Positions 43,564-52,932 of a stretch of DNA of 64,000 bases are shown one piece after another (within the stretch, counting starts at the first letter, position 1; each line of letters begins with the position of its first letter). The notes beneath the pieces were generated by a model that did no database searches, was not told the origin of the DNA, and worked only from the letters and a program-made list of their open reading frames with translations. The DNA is from an uncultured Hungatella sp. (GTDB taxonomy: Bacteria > Bacillota > Clostridia > Lachnospirales > Lachnospiraceae), in assembly GCA_910585435.1 (NCBI GenBank), contig CAJUEJ010000003.1:155702-219701 (forward strand), in the 5' to 3' direction. The position numbers and the translations under genes are program-made.

Positions 43564-45189
43564 ATGAAAAATATTTTAATCGGCGGGGCATGGCCATATG
43601 CAAACGGTTCTCTGCACATAGGCCACATTGCCGGATTGCTGCCAGGCGACGTACTGGCCCGGTATCACAGAGCCATCGGGGATCATGTATACTATGTATC
43701 AGGAAGCGATTGTCACGGAACCCCTGTAGCAATCCGGGCTAAGAAAGAAAACAGAACGCCCCGGGAAGTCAGCGATTTTTACCATGAGGAATTTACAGAA
43801 TGTTTTAAAAAGCTGGGCTTTTCCTATGATGTCTATACAAAGACATCCTCCGAAGAGCATAAAGCTTTTGTAAGAGAATTTCACCGAAAATTATACCAAA
43901 GCCCCTATGTCTACGAAAAAGAAGCCCCCCAGGCATACTGCGAAAGCTGCCGCACCTTCCTGGCCGACCGTTTTGTGACAGGGAAATGTCCAAAATGCGG
44001 AAACGATACCCGTGGTGACCAATGCGATGCCTGCGGCATGGTACTGGAACCGGAAAATCTCACAGAGCCGGTCTGTGCAATATGCAAAAAGCCTGTAAGC
44101 TTCAAAACCTCAAAACATCTATATATCGCTGTTACCAAATTAGAAAAAGAACTGAGGGCGTTGGTTGACAATCATCCGGACTGGCGGAAAAATGCTGTTG
44201 CATTTACAAAAAAATATCTGAACGAGGGGCTGAGAGACCGTGCCCTGACAAGAGATTTGGAGTGGGGAATAGACGTTCCCAAAGCCGGCTATGAAAACAA
44301 AACCATTTATATCTGGGCAGAAAACGTGCTGGGATATCTGTCTGCAAGCAAAGAAGCCGCCAGGTCAGGGGGCGCTGATTTTAATGAACTCTGGGGCAGC
44401 GGCGCAAAACATTATTACGTCCACGGGAAAGACAACATTCCCTTTCACACAATTATTTTACCCTCCCTTTTACTGGCCCATGAGGGAAACTGGCATCTGC
44501 CGGATCAGATTGTATCCAGCGAATACCTGACCATAGAAGGGAAAAAAATATCCACCAGCCAGAATTATGCCATCTGGGTCAAGGATCTTCTGGAAAAATA
44601 TGAAGCAGATTCTATCCGTTACTTTTTCTTATCCAACGGCCCTGAAAAGAAAGACGCCGATTTTTCCTGGAGGGAATATGTCCACAGCCACAACGGCGAG
44701 CTCCTCGGCACATATGGAAATTTTGTAAACCGCTCCTTAGCTTTCATTGCAAAATATTGTGATGGAATTGTACCATCCGGAACTCCTGCCCCGGATATCA
44801 GCAAAAAAACAGACCAGTTGTTTGTTTCTGTGGGTAAACAGATTGAAAGCGGCGCTTTCAAAGACGCCATCAATGAAATATTTGATTTCGCAAGAAGCGC
44901 AAACAGATTTTTCGACGCAGAAAAGCCCTGGATCACACGAAACACAGATAAAAACGCATGCGACAATACACTGTATCAATGCGTCCTCATGATTGCCAAT
45001 CTGGCAGTCCTGCTGTGGCCGTTTTTACCATTTTCATCCGAAAAAGTATGTAAATGGCTGGGCATCAAACATAACTGGGCAAAGCAATCGGTTCCAGCCG
45101 GCTACCACCTTCCCCAGACAGAAATCCTGTTCCAAAGAATCGATAAAAAAGTAATAGAAATAGAAACTGAAAAATTGAAATTACTATAA
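43564..45189 (+). CDS. metG: Methionyl-tRNA synthetase, two-zinc-knuckle type
   Basis: 541 aa class I synthetase that charges tRNA-Met. HIGH motif at 18-21 (SLHIGHIAG); the KMSKS loop is KISTS. The zinc region has eight cysteines in two knuckles (CESC...CPKC and CDAC...CAIC), the form common in archaea, E. coli and second MetRS copies of Firmicutes. The C-terminal EMAP-type tRNA-binding domain is absent. Start at 43564 after GAGGT. A second MetRS of this type gives resistance to MetRS inhibitors in pneumococci; whether this strain has another copy is unknown. Confidence 0.95.
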   Translation: MKNILIGGAWPYANGSLHIGHIAGLLPGDVLARYHRAIGDHVYYVSGSDCHGTPVAIRAKKENRTPREVSDFYHEEFTECFKKLGFSYDVYTKTSSEEHKAFVREFHRKLYQSPYVYEKEAPQAYCESCRTFLADRFVTGKCPKCGNDTRGDQCDACGMVLEPENLTEPVCAICKKPVSFKTSKHLYIAVTKLEKELRALVDNHPDWRKNAVAFTKKYLNEGLRDRALTRDLEWGIDVPKAGYENKTIYIWAENVLGYLSASKEAARSGGADFNELWGSGAKHYYVHGKDNIPFHTIILPSLLLAHEGNWHLPDQIVSSEYLTIEGKKISTSQNYAIWVKDLLEKYEADSIRYFFLSNGPEKKDADFSWREYVHSHNGELLGTYGNFVNRSLAFIAKYCDGIVPSGTPAPDISKKTDQLFVSVGKQIESGAFKDAINEIFDFARSANRFFDAEKPWITRNTDKNACDNTLYQCVLMIANLAVLLWPFLPFSSEKVCKWLGIKHNWAKQSVPAGYHLPQTEILFQRIDKKVIEIETEKLKLL

Positions 45190-45255
45190 AGTCCGCTGCC
45201 GGGCGCATGCAGGTTTACTTTAAAAGATATGCATCCCCCCGGACAGGGCTGTCAG

Positions 45256-45331
45256 AGAACGCTGTATTTGCGTTCTGATTGCCTTGCGGAAACAGTGAAT
45301 TCCGTATTCACCGGATTTTCCGCAAGGCAAT
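45256..45331. terminator. Paired hairpins between convergent metG and recN
   Basis: AGAACGC (45256-45262) pairs with GCGTTCT (45270-45276). Directly after it ATTGCCTTGCGGAAA (45278-45292) pairs perfectly with TTTCCGCAAGGCAAT (45317-45331), with GTGAAT/ATTCAC inside. No T-tract; probably a bidirectional barrier. Confidence 0.6.
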
Positions 45332-45369
45332 ACAAACCAGAGATTTTCACACAGCCCGGCCCGGCAAAA

Positions 45370-47058
45370 TCAGCTTCCCGGCTGTTCCTTTCCCCAATGT
45401 TCCTTCCCCTGCCGTGCCAGCTCCTTCATCTCCCTGGCATTATCCAACACCGCATCCGTAATCCTGGCTCCGCCCAAAAGCCTTGCCAATTCCTTCACCA
45501 TCTCCTCATCCCCCAGTTGCCGGATTGTGGTAGTGGTATTCCCTCCCGCCGCCGCCTTGGCAATCTCAAAATGTGCATCCGCCATAGCGGCGATCTGAGG
45601 CAGATGGGTAATGCAGATCACCTGATGGTTCCTGGCTATATAGGCCATCTTCTCCGAAACCTTCTGAGCCGTCCGCCCGCTGATTCCCGTATCAATCTCA
45701 TCAAAAATCAAAGACGGAATGTCATCCGTATCCGCCAGAACCGCCTTGATAGCCAACATGATTCTGGACAATTCTCCACCGGAAGCCACATCTCCCAGAG
45801 GCCGCACAGGAAGCCCCGGATTGGTGGAAATCAGAAACTCCGCCTCATCATAGCCTCCGGCCGTATACTGCTTAAGCCTCCGAAACTCCATCTCAAACTG
45901 AACGTCAATAAAATTCAAATCCTCTAACCCCCGACGGATTTCCTTCGTCAATGCCCTGGCCGCCTTCTTCCTCACCTTGGACAGCTGTCCGCACAAATCC
46001 TCCAGTCCATTCCTGGTTTCCTCAAACTCCTTCTCCAGCTTCTGTTTCACCAGATCAAAATTATCCAGCTCCTCCAGACGTTTCCTTTTTTTCTCCAGCT
46101 GCTCCTTTATCTCCCCCACCGAATTTCCATATTTAGCCTGCAGATTGTGGATAAAATCCAGCCTTTTCTCCACCTGTTCAAACTGCTCCTGATCAAAAGA
46201 AAACTCATCCATATAGCCTGTAATATCGTGGGCAACATCACTTAAAATAGCCTCCGCATCAAACAGCTGATCCCGGATTCCCGCCAAAGACTCATCATAC
46301 TCCGCAGCCTGGGCCACCTGTTTCAAGGCCGTCCCAATCCCTTCCCCGTCAATGGCCTGATAAGCCGCAGACAAACTTTCCATAATCTTCTGGGCATTTA
46401 CCAGCCGTCGGAAAGAAGCAGTCAGTTCCTCCTCCTCCCCCTCCCTAAGCTTTGCATTATCCAGCTCCTCAATCTCATACCGGAGAAAATCCGCTTCCCG
46501 AAGCCGGCTTTCCCGATCCATATTCATATCTTCCAATTTATCTAAAAGCTCCTGATACTTATGGTACATACCAGAAACCTTTTCCTTCAAAACCGCACTT
46601 TGGGATTTCACATAACTGTCCAGAATCTGAAGATGCTTTGACTTATACAGCAGAGACTGATGCTCATGCTGACCATGAATATCGATTAAAAGGCTGGTAA
46701 TCTCCTTCAGCCGCCCAGCCGTCACCGTTTCATCATTTACCTTGCTGACACTGCGGGAAGGCATAATCTTCTTGGAAATAATCAGCGTCCCGTCCTCCGA
46801 AAGCTCCACGTCCAGCTCTTTAAGCCTCTCCCGCTTCTCCTCCTCATCCACGGAAAAGACCAGCTCCACCAAAGCATAATCCGCTCCCTGGCGTATCATG
46901 TCCTTAGACGCCTTCCCCCCTAAAGCCATATTCACCGAACCAATAATAATCGATTTCCCGGCTCCCGTCTCTCCCGTCAGAATATTCAGTCCCTCCGAAA
47001 ATGAAACCGCCGCCTTCTCAATCAAAGCCAGGTTCTTCACCTGCAAATCCAAAAGCAT
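45370..47058 (-). CDS. recN: DNA repair protein RecN
   Basis: 562-aa SMC-like ATPase acting at double-strand breaks. Walker A LTGETGAGKSIIIGSV, long coiled coil (about 150-370), signature LRPL-like VASGGELSRIMLAIK and Walker B SLIFDEIDTGISG. Part of the conserved block argR-recN. AAGGAGG lies before the start. Confidence 0.97.
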   Translation of the reverse strand: MLLDLQVKNLALIEKAAVSFSEGLNILTGETGAGKSIIIGSVNMALGGKASKDMIRQGADYALVELVFSVDEEEKRERLKELDVELSEDGTLIISKKIMPSRSVSKVNDETVTAGRLKEITSLLIDIHGQHEHQSLLYKSKHLQILDSYVKSQSAVLKEKVSGMYHKYQELLDKLEDMNMDRESRLREADFLRYEIEELDNAKLREGEEEELTASFRRLVNAQKIMESLSAAYQAIDGEGIGTALKQVAQAAEYDESLAGIRDQLFDAEAILSDVAHDITGYMDEFSFDQEQFEQVEKRLDFIHNLQAKYGNSVGEIKEQLEKKRKRLEELDNFDLVKQKLEKEFEETRNGLEDLCGQLSKVRKKAARALTKEIRRGLEDLNFIDVQFEMEFRRLKQYTAGGYDEAEFLISTNPGLPVRPLGDVASGGELSRIMLAIKAVLADTDDIPSLIFDEIDTGISGRTAQKVSEKMAYIARNHQVICITHLPQIAAMADAHFEIAKAAAGGNTTTTIRQLGDEEMVKELARLLGGARITDAVLDNAREMKELARQGKEHWGKEQPGS

Positions 47059-47130
47059 CCAAATACCTCCTTTCTCATCTTACGCCCTACACCACAGACC
47101 AACTGTATTTTAACGATCCAATCGCTTTTT

Positions 47131-47589
47131 TCAATCCTCCGCCTCTTCTATCAATTTCCGAATCTTGTCCATCACCAGAATCGTGTCATCCACGCTTCTG
47201 GCCGCACACATAATCGTATCATCCCCGGCAATGCACCCCACAATCTCATGGAAATGAATGGCATCCAGCGCCGCCGCCACTGCCATCGCCATACCAGTTC
47301 CCGTCTTAATCACCAGAATATTCTGGGCCATATCCATAGACACAAACCCATCCTTCAGCACCCGAATATATTTATCACTAAAAGATTTGGAACTCTGAAC
47401 CACCACATAGCGCTGTTTCCCGTTCTCCGACGGAACCTTGGACAGCCGCAGCTCCCGTATATCCCTGGAAACCGTAGCCTGCGTCACCCGGTATCCCGCC
47501 TTATTCAGATAATCCGCCAGTTCCTCCTGAGTCTCAATCTCATATTTTCCAATCAACTCCACAATCTTACTGTGCCGCTCAACTTTCAC
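47131..47589 (-). CDS. argR: Arginine repressor ArgR
   Basis: 152 aa. N-terminal winged helix (ERHSKIVELIGKYEIETQEE, GYRVTQATVSRDIRELRL) and C-terminal hexamerisation domain with the arginine-binding GCIAGDDTIM. The family start suggests the GTG at 47589 (MKVERHSKIV); an ATG at 47613 or 47604 is also possible. Represses arginine synthesis in response to arginine. Confidence 0.95.
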   Translation of the reverse strand: MKVERHSKIVELIGKYEIETQEELADYLNKAGYRVTQATVSRDIRELRLSKVPSENGKQRYVVVQSSKSFSDKYIRVLKDGFVSMDMAQNILVIKTGTGMAMAVAAALDAIHFHEIVGCIAGDDTIMCAARSVDDTILVMDKIRKLIEEAED

Positions 47590-47671
47590 TGTCCATACCC
47601 TCATCTCTCTCACCAGGTTCCCCTTCGGTTCCCTGGTCTTTATTCCATCTTGCGCAGGCTGTACCGCCTCC

Positions 47672-48583
47672 CTATATCCCCGCCAGCTTGCTGCGAAGAT
47701 TATCCAAAAACGACCCTGCTCTCAGCTTCACCAGAACCGTCTCCGTCTCTGACCGCTCAATCCTTAAGCGATCCCCCACATTCAGGTGAACAAACGTATC
47801 CCCGTCAAACACCGCCGCCTGCCCCTCATCCTCACTTCCAAGAACCTCTATCTCAATCAAATCCTCCGACGACAGCACGATACTCCTGCCATTCAGCGCA
47901 TGAGAACAAATCGGAGTCAAAATCGTCATCCTTGCCGTAGGCTCCACAATAGGCCCGCCCGCCGACAGATTATACGCCGTAGACCCTGTAGGCGTCGCCA
48001 CAATCATCCCGTCCGCCTGATACTGATGCAGCGTCTCCCCATTCACAAACACCCGCAGCTTCAAAAGCCTGAGCATCTCTCTCCTGGCAATCACCACCTC
48101 ATTCAGCGCCAAATCCTCCTTCACAACCTCCCCCTGCCGAAGCACCGTTCCCTTCAACATCATCCTCTTCTCCAGCCGATACTGCCCCCCGATCAGATCC
48201 TCCAGCAACCCGGCCATCTCCTCCTGCCGCCCCACCTGAGTCAAATACCCCAGATTCCCCAGGTTCACCCCCAGCATAGGAATCCGTCTCCCGGCCAAAT
48301 CCCTGGCCGCCTGAATCAAAGTCCCGTCACCCCCCAGGGTAATCACACACTCCGTCTCCTCCGGAACCTGGCAGGCATCCGTATACCGAAACCTCCCTTT
48401 CTCCCCAGACTCTCCAATCTCTCCCCCTGCACTCTCACACTCTTTCCTTCCCCAACCTCCTCCTATCTCCTCCCCCTGAATCATACACCTGCATCCCCGC
48501 CCCAGAAGAAACTCCCGAATCTCCCCGGCCATCCTTACAGCCCCCTCCTTCTGAGGATTCAAAATCAGATAAAATCTCTCCAT
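47672..48583 (-). CDS. nadK: NAD kinase
   Basis: 303 aa. Makes NADP from NAD with ATP or polyphosphate. The motif TLGGDGTLIQ (D86) and NLSAGGPIVEPTA are diagnostic, with ALNEVVIARRE. An extra Gly/Glu-rich stretch (about 36-68) precedes the GGDG motif, longer than usual. Confidence 0.95.
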   Translation of the reverse strand: MERFYLILNPQKEGAVRMAGEIREFLLGRGCRCMIQGEEIGGGWGRKECESAGGEIGESGEKGRFRYTDACQVPEETECVITLGGDGTLIQAARDLAGRRIPMLGVNLGNLGYLTQVGRQEEMAGLLEDLIGGQYRLEKRMMLKGTVLRQGEVVKEDLALNEVVIARREMLRLLKLRVFVNGETLHQYQADGMIVATPTGSTAYNLSAGGPIVEPTARMTILTPICSHALNGRSIVLSSEDLIEIEVLGSEDEGQAAVFDGDTFVHLNVGDRLRIERSETETVLVKLRAGSFLDNLRSKLAGI

Positions 48584-48687
48584 CCCTCTTCCCCCGTACC
48601 CATACTATGTACAACTGTCTTTCTGGCCTCATTCACTCCCATCCCCATGTATCAACCCCCCTGCCAATTCCTCCAGTACATCATTGC

Positions 48688-48878
48688 ACTAGAGCGTGTT
48701 TGAAAATTGCTTTCTGCCAGATGTGCGTCACACTTTGTGGGACACCGTAGGCGCCCCTTGCAGGGATTTGGTCCGAATGAGGAAGGCGTAGCGGGGCTAC
48801 GTTGACCGAATCAGGGCCAAATATACCGCAAAGTGGGGCGTGCAGATGGCAGGAATGAATTTTCAAACGCGCTCTAGT
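48688..48878. repeat. 191-bp inverted-repeat element (MITE-like)
   Basis: Ends ACTAGAGCG and CGCTCTAGT are complementary, extending inward as GTTTGAAAATT/AATTTTCAAAC. The interior also pairs (CAGATGTGCG / CGTGCAGATGGC area; GGATTTGGTCCGAATGAGGA against ACCGAATCAGGGCCAAAT). The octamer TTGCACTA flanks it at 48684-48691 and 48884-48891. No ORF. A mobile non-coding element or a large RNA hairpin. Confidence 0.8.
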
Positions 48879-48961
48879 ACGTGTTGCACTAATATGCGAG
48901 TAAATAGCGCTTGATATCATGTCATCTGACACTTAATTCACCGTTATGTCCGCAAGTCAGT

Positions 48962-49093
48962 ACCAGCACCTTCCTGAGAACACTCCTCCACCAGCACGCG
49001 AACCTGTCCCTCAGCCCGGCAGCCACCAGCACCTTCCTGAGAACGCTCCTCCACAAGCACGTGAACCTGTCCCTCAGCCCGGCAGCCACCAGC
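48962..49093. repeat. 63-bp tandem repeat, two copies
   Basis: Units 48962-49024 and 49025-49087 differ at a few sites (ACACTCC/ACGCTCC, CACCAGCACGC/CACAAGCACGT), followed by ACCAGC of a third. It is downstream of tlyA. Because 63 is a multiple of three, all frames show 21-residue repeats; the minus-strand frame across it (starting inside tlyA) is not supported as a gene. With the element above, it fills the 48584-49120 gap. Confidence 0.85.
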
Positions 49094-49120
49094 TCCGGAG
49101 TATACCTCCCTACGTATACC

Positions 49121-49924
49121 TCACCCCAACACCTCATGGGCCTCATCCACCACTTCCTTCACCCCCACCCGCATCTGCGCCTGTCCCTCGGATACACAAT
49201 TCCGCAGATACAGCAAATACTCAATATTCCCCTCCGGCCCCTTCACCGGAGAAAACTCCAGATTCAGCACCCCAAACCCAATCTCCCTCCCATAAGAAAT
49301 CACCGCCTCTATCACTTCCACATGAGTCCCCTTCTCCCTCACAACCCCCTTCTTCCCAACCTTTTCTCTCCCAGCCTCAAACTGAGGCTTAATCAAACAC
49401 ACAACCTCCCCGTCCTCTGTCAGAAGCCCCTTCACCGGCTCCAGAACTTTCGTCAGAGAAATAAACGACACATCAATGGAAGCAAACTGAATCCTGTCCT
49501 GCACATCCGCCTCTGTCACATACCGGATATTGGTCTTCTCCATACAGACCACCCTCTCATCATTCCTCAGCTTCCATGCCAGCTGTCCATGCCCCACATC
49601 CACGGCATAGACCTTCACCGCCCCGTTCTGCAGCATACAATCCGTAAATCCCCCGGTAGAAGCCCCCACGTCCATGCAGACCTTCCCCTCCAGAGACACC
49701 CCAAAGCAATTCACAGCCTTCTCCAGCTTCAACCCTCCCCGGCTGACAAAAGGAAGGGTATTCCCCTTCACCTCCACAGAGACCGTGTCCTCAAACATTG
49801 TCCCCGCCTTATCCTCCTTCTGTCCGTCCACATACACCACGCCGGCCATAATAACTGCCTTAGCCTTCTCCCTGGACTGTGCCAGATTCCGCTTCACCAA
49901 AAGTACATCCAGTCGTTCTTTCAT
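49121..49924 (-). CDS. tlyA: TlyA-family rRNA 2-O-methyltransferase
   Basis: About 267 aa. S4 domain at the N-terminus (ERLDVLLVKRNLAQSREKAK), then an FtsJ-like SAM methyltransferase (VCMDVGASTGGFTDCMLQNG, DRIQFASIDVSFISL). It methylates rRNA 2-prime hydroxyls. The start at 49924 (after AGGAG) lies inside dxs, a 65-base overlap. Confidence 0.93.
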   Translation of the reverse strand: MKERLDVLLVKRNLAQSREKAKAVIMAGVVYVDGQKEDKAGTMFEDTVSVEVKGNTLPFVSRGGLKLEKAVNCFGVSLEGKVCMDVGASTGGFTDCMLQNGAVKVYAVDVGHGQLAWKLRNDERVVCMEKTNIRYVTEADVQDRIQFASIDVSFISLTKVLEPVKGLLTEDGEVVCLIKPQFEAGREKVGKKGVVREKGTHVEVIEAVISYGREIGFGVLNLEFSPVKGPEGNIEYLLYLRNCVSEGQAQMRVGVKEVVDEAHEVLG

Positions 49925-51809
49925 CAGGCTCCTCTTTCCCGTCCCTGTATTTTGCAAACCCATTCTCCCTCATCTTCCGGATAATGGAATCGCTGTCTAT
50001 TCCCAAAGTCTCCCGCAGCAAAGACACATTGCCATGCTCCACATACGCATCCGGCAGCGCAATATTCAGCACCTTCACCCGGGGATAGTGTTCATGCACA
50101 TAAGCCAGAACCTGCAGCCCGAAACCCCCCTGAAGAACATTCTCCTCCAGAGTCACCAGATATTCATGCCCCTTTGCCAGGCAGTCCACCAGCTGAAGAT
50201 CCACAGGCTTAATAAAACGCCCGTTAGCCAGCGTCACATCCATTCCTTCCGCATTCAGCTTATCCCGTATATGCTCCGCCGTGCTGACCATGCTCCCCAC
50301 AGCCAGCAGGGCAAGGCCCTTTCCCTGATACAGGATCTCCCCCTTTCCATACTCAATCGGAGTCCGAAACTCCTTAAGCCCCCTGTAAGCCGTCCCTCTT
50401 GGGTACCGGATAGCCACAGGCCCGTCATAGCCAAGAGCAAACGCCATATCCTGCCGCAGCTCCCACAGGTTCTTAGGCGCCAGCACACTCATATTGGGAA
50501 TAGATGTGAGATAAGAAAGGTCAAAAATCCCCTGATGGGTCTCCCCGTCGCTGCCTACCAGCCCTGCCCTGTCAACCGCAAACACCACCGGCAGATTCTG
50601 CAGGCACACATCATGGACAATCTGGTCATAGCCTCTCTGAAGAAAAGACGAATACACTGCCACCACCGGCTTTAATCCGGCCGCAGCCATCCCCGCCGCG
50701 CTGGTTACCCCGTGCTGTTCCGCAATTCCCACGTCAAAAAACCGTTCCGGAAACATTTTCTGAAACCGTTTCAGGCCCGTCCCGTCAGGCATGGCCGCCG
50801 TAACCGCCACTATCCGTTCATCCTTCTCAGCCAGATGACACAATTCTTTGGAGAAAATCTCCGTATAGGAAGGATATACCTTCTCACTCTTGGGTTTCCC
50901 TGTCTTCACATCAAAAGGCTCCACCCCATGAAACCGTTCCGGATATTTCTCCGCCGGAGCATACCCCTTTCCCTTCTTCGTCAGCACATGAACCAGAACC
51001 GCATGGTTCAGCTTTCTGGCCTCTTTCAAAACCCTGCACAGCTGCTTCAGATCATGTCCGTCCACAGGCCCTAAGTAGGTAATTCCCATATTCTCAAACA
51101 GCATCCCCGGAATCAAAAGCTGCTTGATTCCCTGCTTTGTCCTGCTAATCTTGTCGATTATCTTGGGCCCGGCCACAGGAATCCGCTCCAGTGCATTGGT
51201 CACATTCTTTTTCAAATCATTGTATCCGTCGTCTGTGCGGATGCTGCTTAAATACCTGGACATCCCGCCTACATTCTCCGAGATGGACATCTCGTTGTCA
51301 TTTAATATTATGATAAAATTCTTCTCGATCCTGGCTGCATTGTTCAGGGCCTCATAGGCCATGCCCCCGGTCAGAGCCCCATCCCCGATGATGGATACCA
51401 CACAGTAGTCCTCACCTCTTAAATCCCTGGCAAGAGCCATCCCCAGGCCTGCCGAGATAGACGTGGAGCTATGTCCGGTGTTAAATGCATCACAGGGGCT
51501 TTCCTTCGTCTTGGGAAAGCCGCTGATGCCGCCGAACTGACGCAGCTCATCAAAGGAATCCTTTCTTCCGCTTAGTATCTTGTGGGTATATGCCTGGTGC
51601 CCTACATCCCAGATAATCTTATCCTTCGGAAGATCAAAAATCTTATAGATCGCCATAGTCAGCTCCACAACACCTAAATTCGATGCCAGATGCCCTCCTG
51701 TGGCACTGATTTTCTCAATCAGGAAATCTCTGATTTCCTGAGCCAGCTCCCCCAGTTCCTCCTGATTCAGGGCCTTTATATCCTGAGGCCCGTTTATCCT
51801 CTCTAACAT
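49860..51809 (-). CDS. dxs: 1-deoxy-D-xylulose-5-phosphate synthase
   Basis: 649 aa thiamine-diphosphate enzyme, first step of the MEP isoprenoid pathway. TPP/Mg motif IIGDGALTGGMAYEALNNA...NDNEMSIS; transketolase-type DVGIAEQHGVTSAAGMA; C-terminal domain GGFGLQVLAYVHEH. A polar tail of about 25 residues after ENGFAKYRDGK overlaps the tlyA start. Directly follows ispA, with 9 bases between. Confidence 0.97.
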   Translation of the reverse strand: MLERINGPQDIKALNQEELGELAQEIRDFLIEKISATGGHLASNLGVVELTMAIYKIFDLPKDKIIWDVGHQAYTHKILSGRKDSFDELRQFGGISGFPKTKESPCDAFNTGHSSTSISAGLGMALARDLRGEDYCVVSIIGDGALTGGMAYEALNNAARIEKNFIIILNDNEMSISENVGGMSRYLSSIRTDDGYNDLKKNVTNALERIPVAGPKIIDKISRTKQGIKQLLIPGMLFENMGITYLGPVDGHDLKQLCRVLKEARKLNHAVLVHVLTKKGKGYAPAEKYPERFHGVEPFDVKTGKPKSEKVYPSYTEIFSKELCHLAEKDERIVAVTAAMPDGTGLKRFQKMFPERFFDVGIAEQHGVTSAAGMAAAGLKPVVAVYSSFLQRGYDQIVHDVCLQNLPVVFAVDRAGLVGSDGETHQGIFDLSYLTSIPNMSVLAPKNLWELRQDMAFALGYDGPVAIRYPRGTAYRGLKEFRTPIEYGKGEILYQGKGLALLAVGSMVSTAEHIRDKLNAEGMDVTLANGRFIKPVDLQLVDCLAKGHEYLVTLEENVLQGGFGLQVLAYVHEHYPRVKVLNIALPDAYVEHGNVSLLRETLGIDSDSIIRKMRENGFAKYRDGKEEPDERTTGCTFGEAESGTVQGEG

Positions 51810-51818
51810 GGCATTTTC

Positions 51819-52709
51819 CTATCTTTCTCTGGTTACCAGCATCATAATCAAGTCTCTCAGAAATCCGTGTTCTCCCGGAAGGCTTTCCAGAGCCTTTACC
51901 GCCTCCTTAGACAAGCTGTCCACCATCTCCACCGCCTGTTCCATTCCATATAACGTAACATAAGTGGTCTTATGATTTTTCTCGTCACTGAGTACTGGTT
52001 TCCCCAGAACCTCCTGGCTGCTGGTTAAGTCCAGGATGTCATCCTGGATCTGAAATGCCATGCCCACACAGGAGGCCATATGCTCCACTGTCTGCACCTG
52101 TTTCTCATCCCCGCCGGCCAAAATAGCGCCGATCATCATGGACGCCTCCAGCAGGGCCCCTGTCTTTAATCGATAGACATAATCCAGCTGCTCCTCTGTC
52201 ATAGGCTTTCCTGTCAGCTCCACGTCTGCGGTCTCTCCGCCGATCATGCCGCTGATCCCTGACTTCTTGGCCAAAAGCCCTATACATCTGCCTACCGCCC
52301 CGGCATCCTTTGTAAAGGCCAGGGCCCTGGCCGCAGTCTCAAAAGCGTATCCGTACAGGCCGTCTCCTGCCAGCACCGCCATATGGTATCCGAACTTAAC
52401 CCAGGTAGTATCCCTTCCTCTGCGAAGCCTGTCATTGTCAATACAGGGCAGATCGTCGTGCACCAGGGAGAAGGTGTGTATCATCTCGATAGCTGCCATA
52501 AACGGTTCCACTTCCCGCCCGCAGCCTCCCAACAGCCGGTACACCTCCCTCATAAACAGAGGCCGCAGACGCTTCCCCCCTGCCTTCATGCTGTAATTCA
52601 TGGCGGCTGCCAGGTTTTTCTGCTGCCCTTCTTCATCAGGCAGATAGCCGGCTATCACCTGATCCACCTCTTTTGTATATAGTTTCAGAAGTTCTTTAGA
52701 ATTGCCCAT
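51819..52709 (-). CDS. ispA: Farnesyl diphosphate synthase (polyprenyl synthetase)
   Basis: 296 aa. First Asp-rich motif DDLPCIDND, second FQIQDDILD. Makes C15 (possibly C20) prenyl diphosphate. It overlaps xseB by 14 bases and precedes dxs, giving an isoprenoid pair. Confidence 0.96.
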   Translation of the reverse strand: MGNSKELLKLYTKEVDQVIAGYLPDEEGQQKNLAAAMNYSMKAGGKRLRPLFMREVYRLLGGCGREVEPFMAAIEMIHTFSLVHDDLPCIDNDRLRRGRDTTWVKFGYHMAVLAGDGLYGYAFETAARALAFTKDAGAVGRCIGLLAKKSGISGMIGGETADVELTGKPMTEEQLDYVYRLKTGALLEASMMIGAILAGGDEKQVQTVEHMASCVGMAFQIQDDILDLTSSQEVLGKPVLSDEKNHKTTYVTLYGMEQAVEMVDSLSKEAVKALESLPGEHGFLRDLIMMLVTRER

Positions 52710-52932
52710 TCTGCCCTTCCTCCGACAAAATCTCGATTTTCTTTTCCACTTTTTCTATCTTGTCACTGCAGGCCTTTACCATCTTCATGCCTGACTCATA
52801 CAAAGCAAAGGTATCTTCCAGAGAGCTGTCTCTGTCTTCCATCTTCTCAATAATGCTTTCCAGTTCTTTTAATGTCTCCTCTATAGACAAATCCTTCTCT
52901 TCCAAAGCTCTGCCCTCATCCTTCCCTCTCAT
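52696..52932 (-). CDS. xseB: Exodeoxyribonuclease VII small subunit
   Basis: 78 aa helical protein (SIEETLKELESIIEKMEDRD, LYESGMKMVKACSDKIEKVE). Binds XseA. Overlaps xseA by four bases and ispA by 14. Confidence 0.95.
   Translation of the reverse strand: MRGKDEGRALEEKDLSIEETLKELESIIEKMEDRDSSLEDTFALYESGMKMVKACSDKIEKVEKKIEILSEEGQNGQF

Noticed and set aside
48922..49146. Minus-strand 74-codon frame with two 21-residue repeats
   Set aside because: Begins inside tlyA without a ribosome site; the 63-bp repeat makes every frame look periodic.
48911..49984. Plus-strand open frame of 357 codons rich in Pro, His and Leu
   Set aside because: Antisense to tlyA and the 63-bp repeats; the composition is that of the reverse complement of a real gene.
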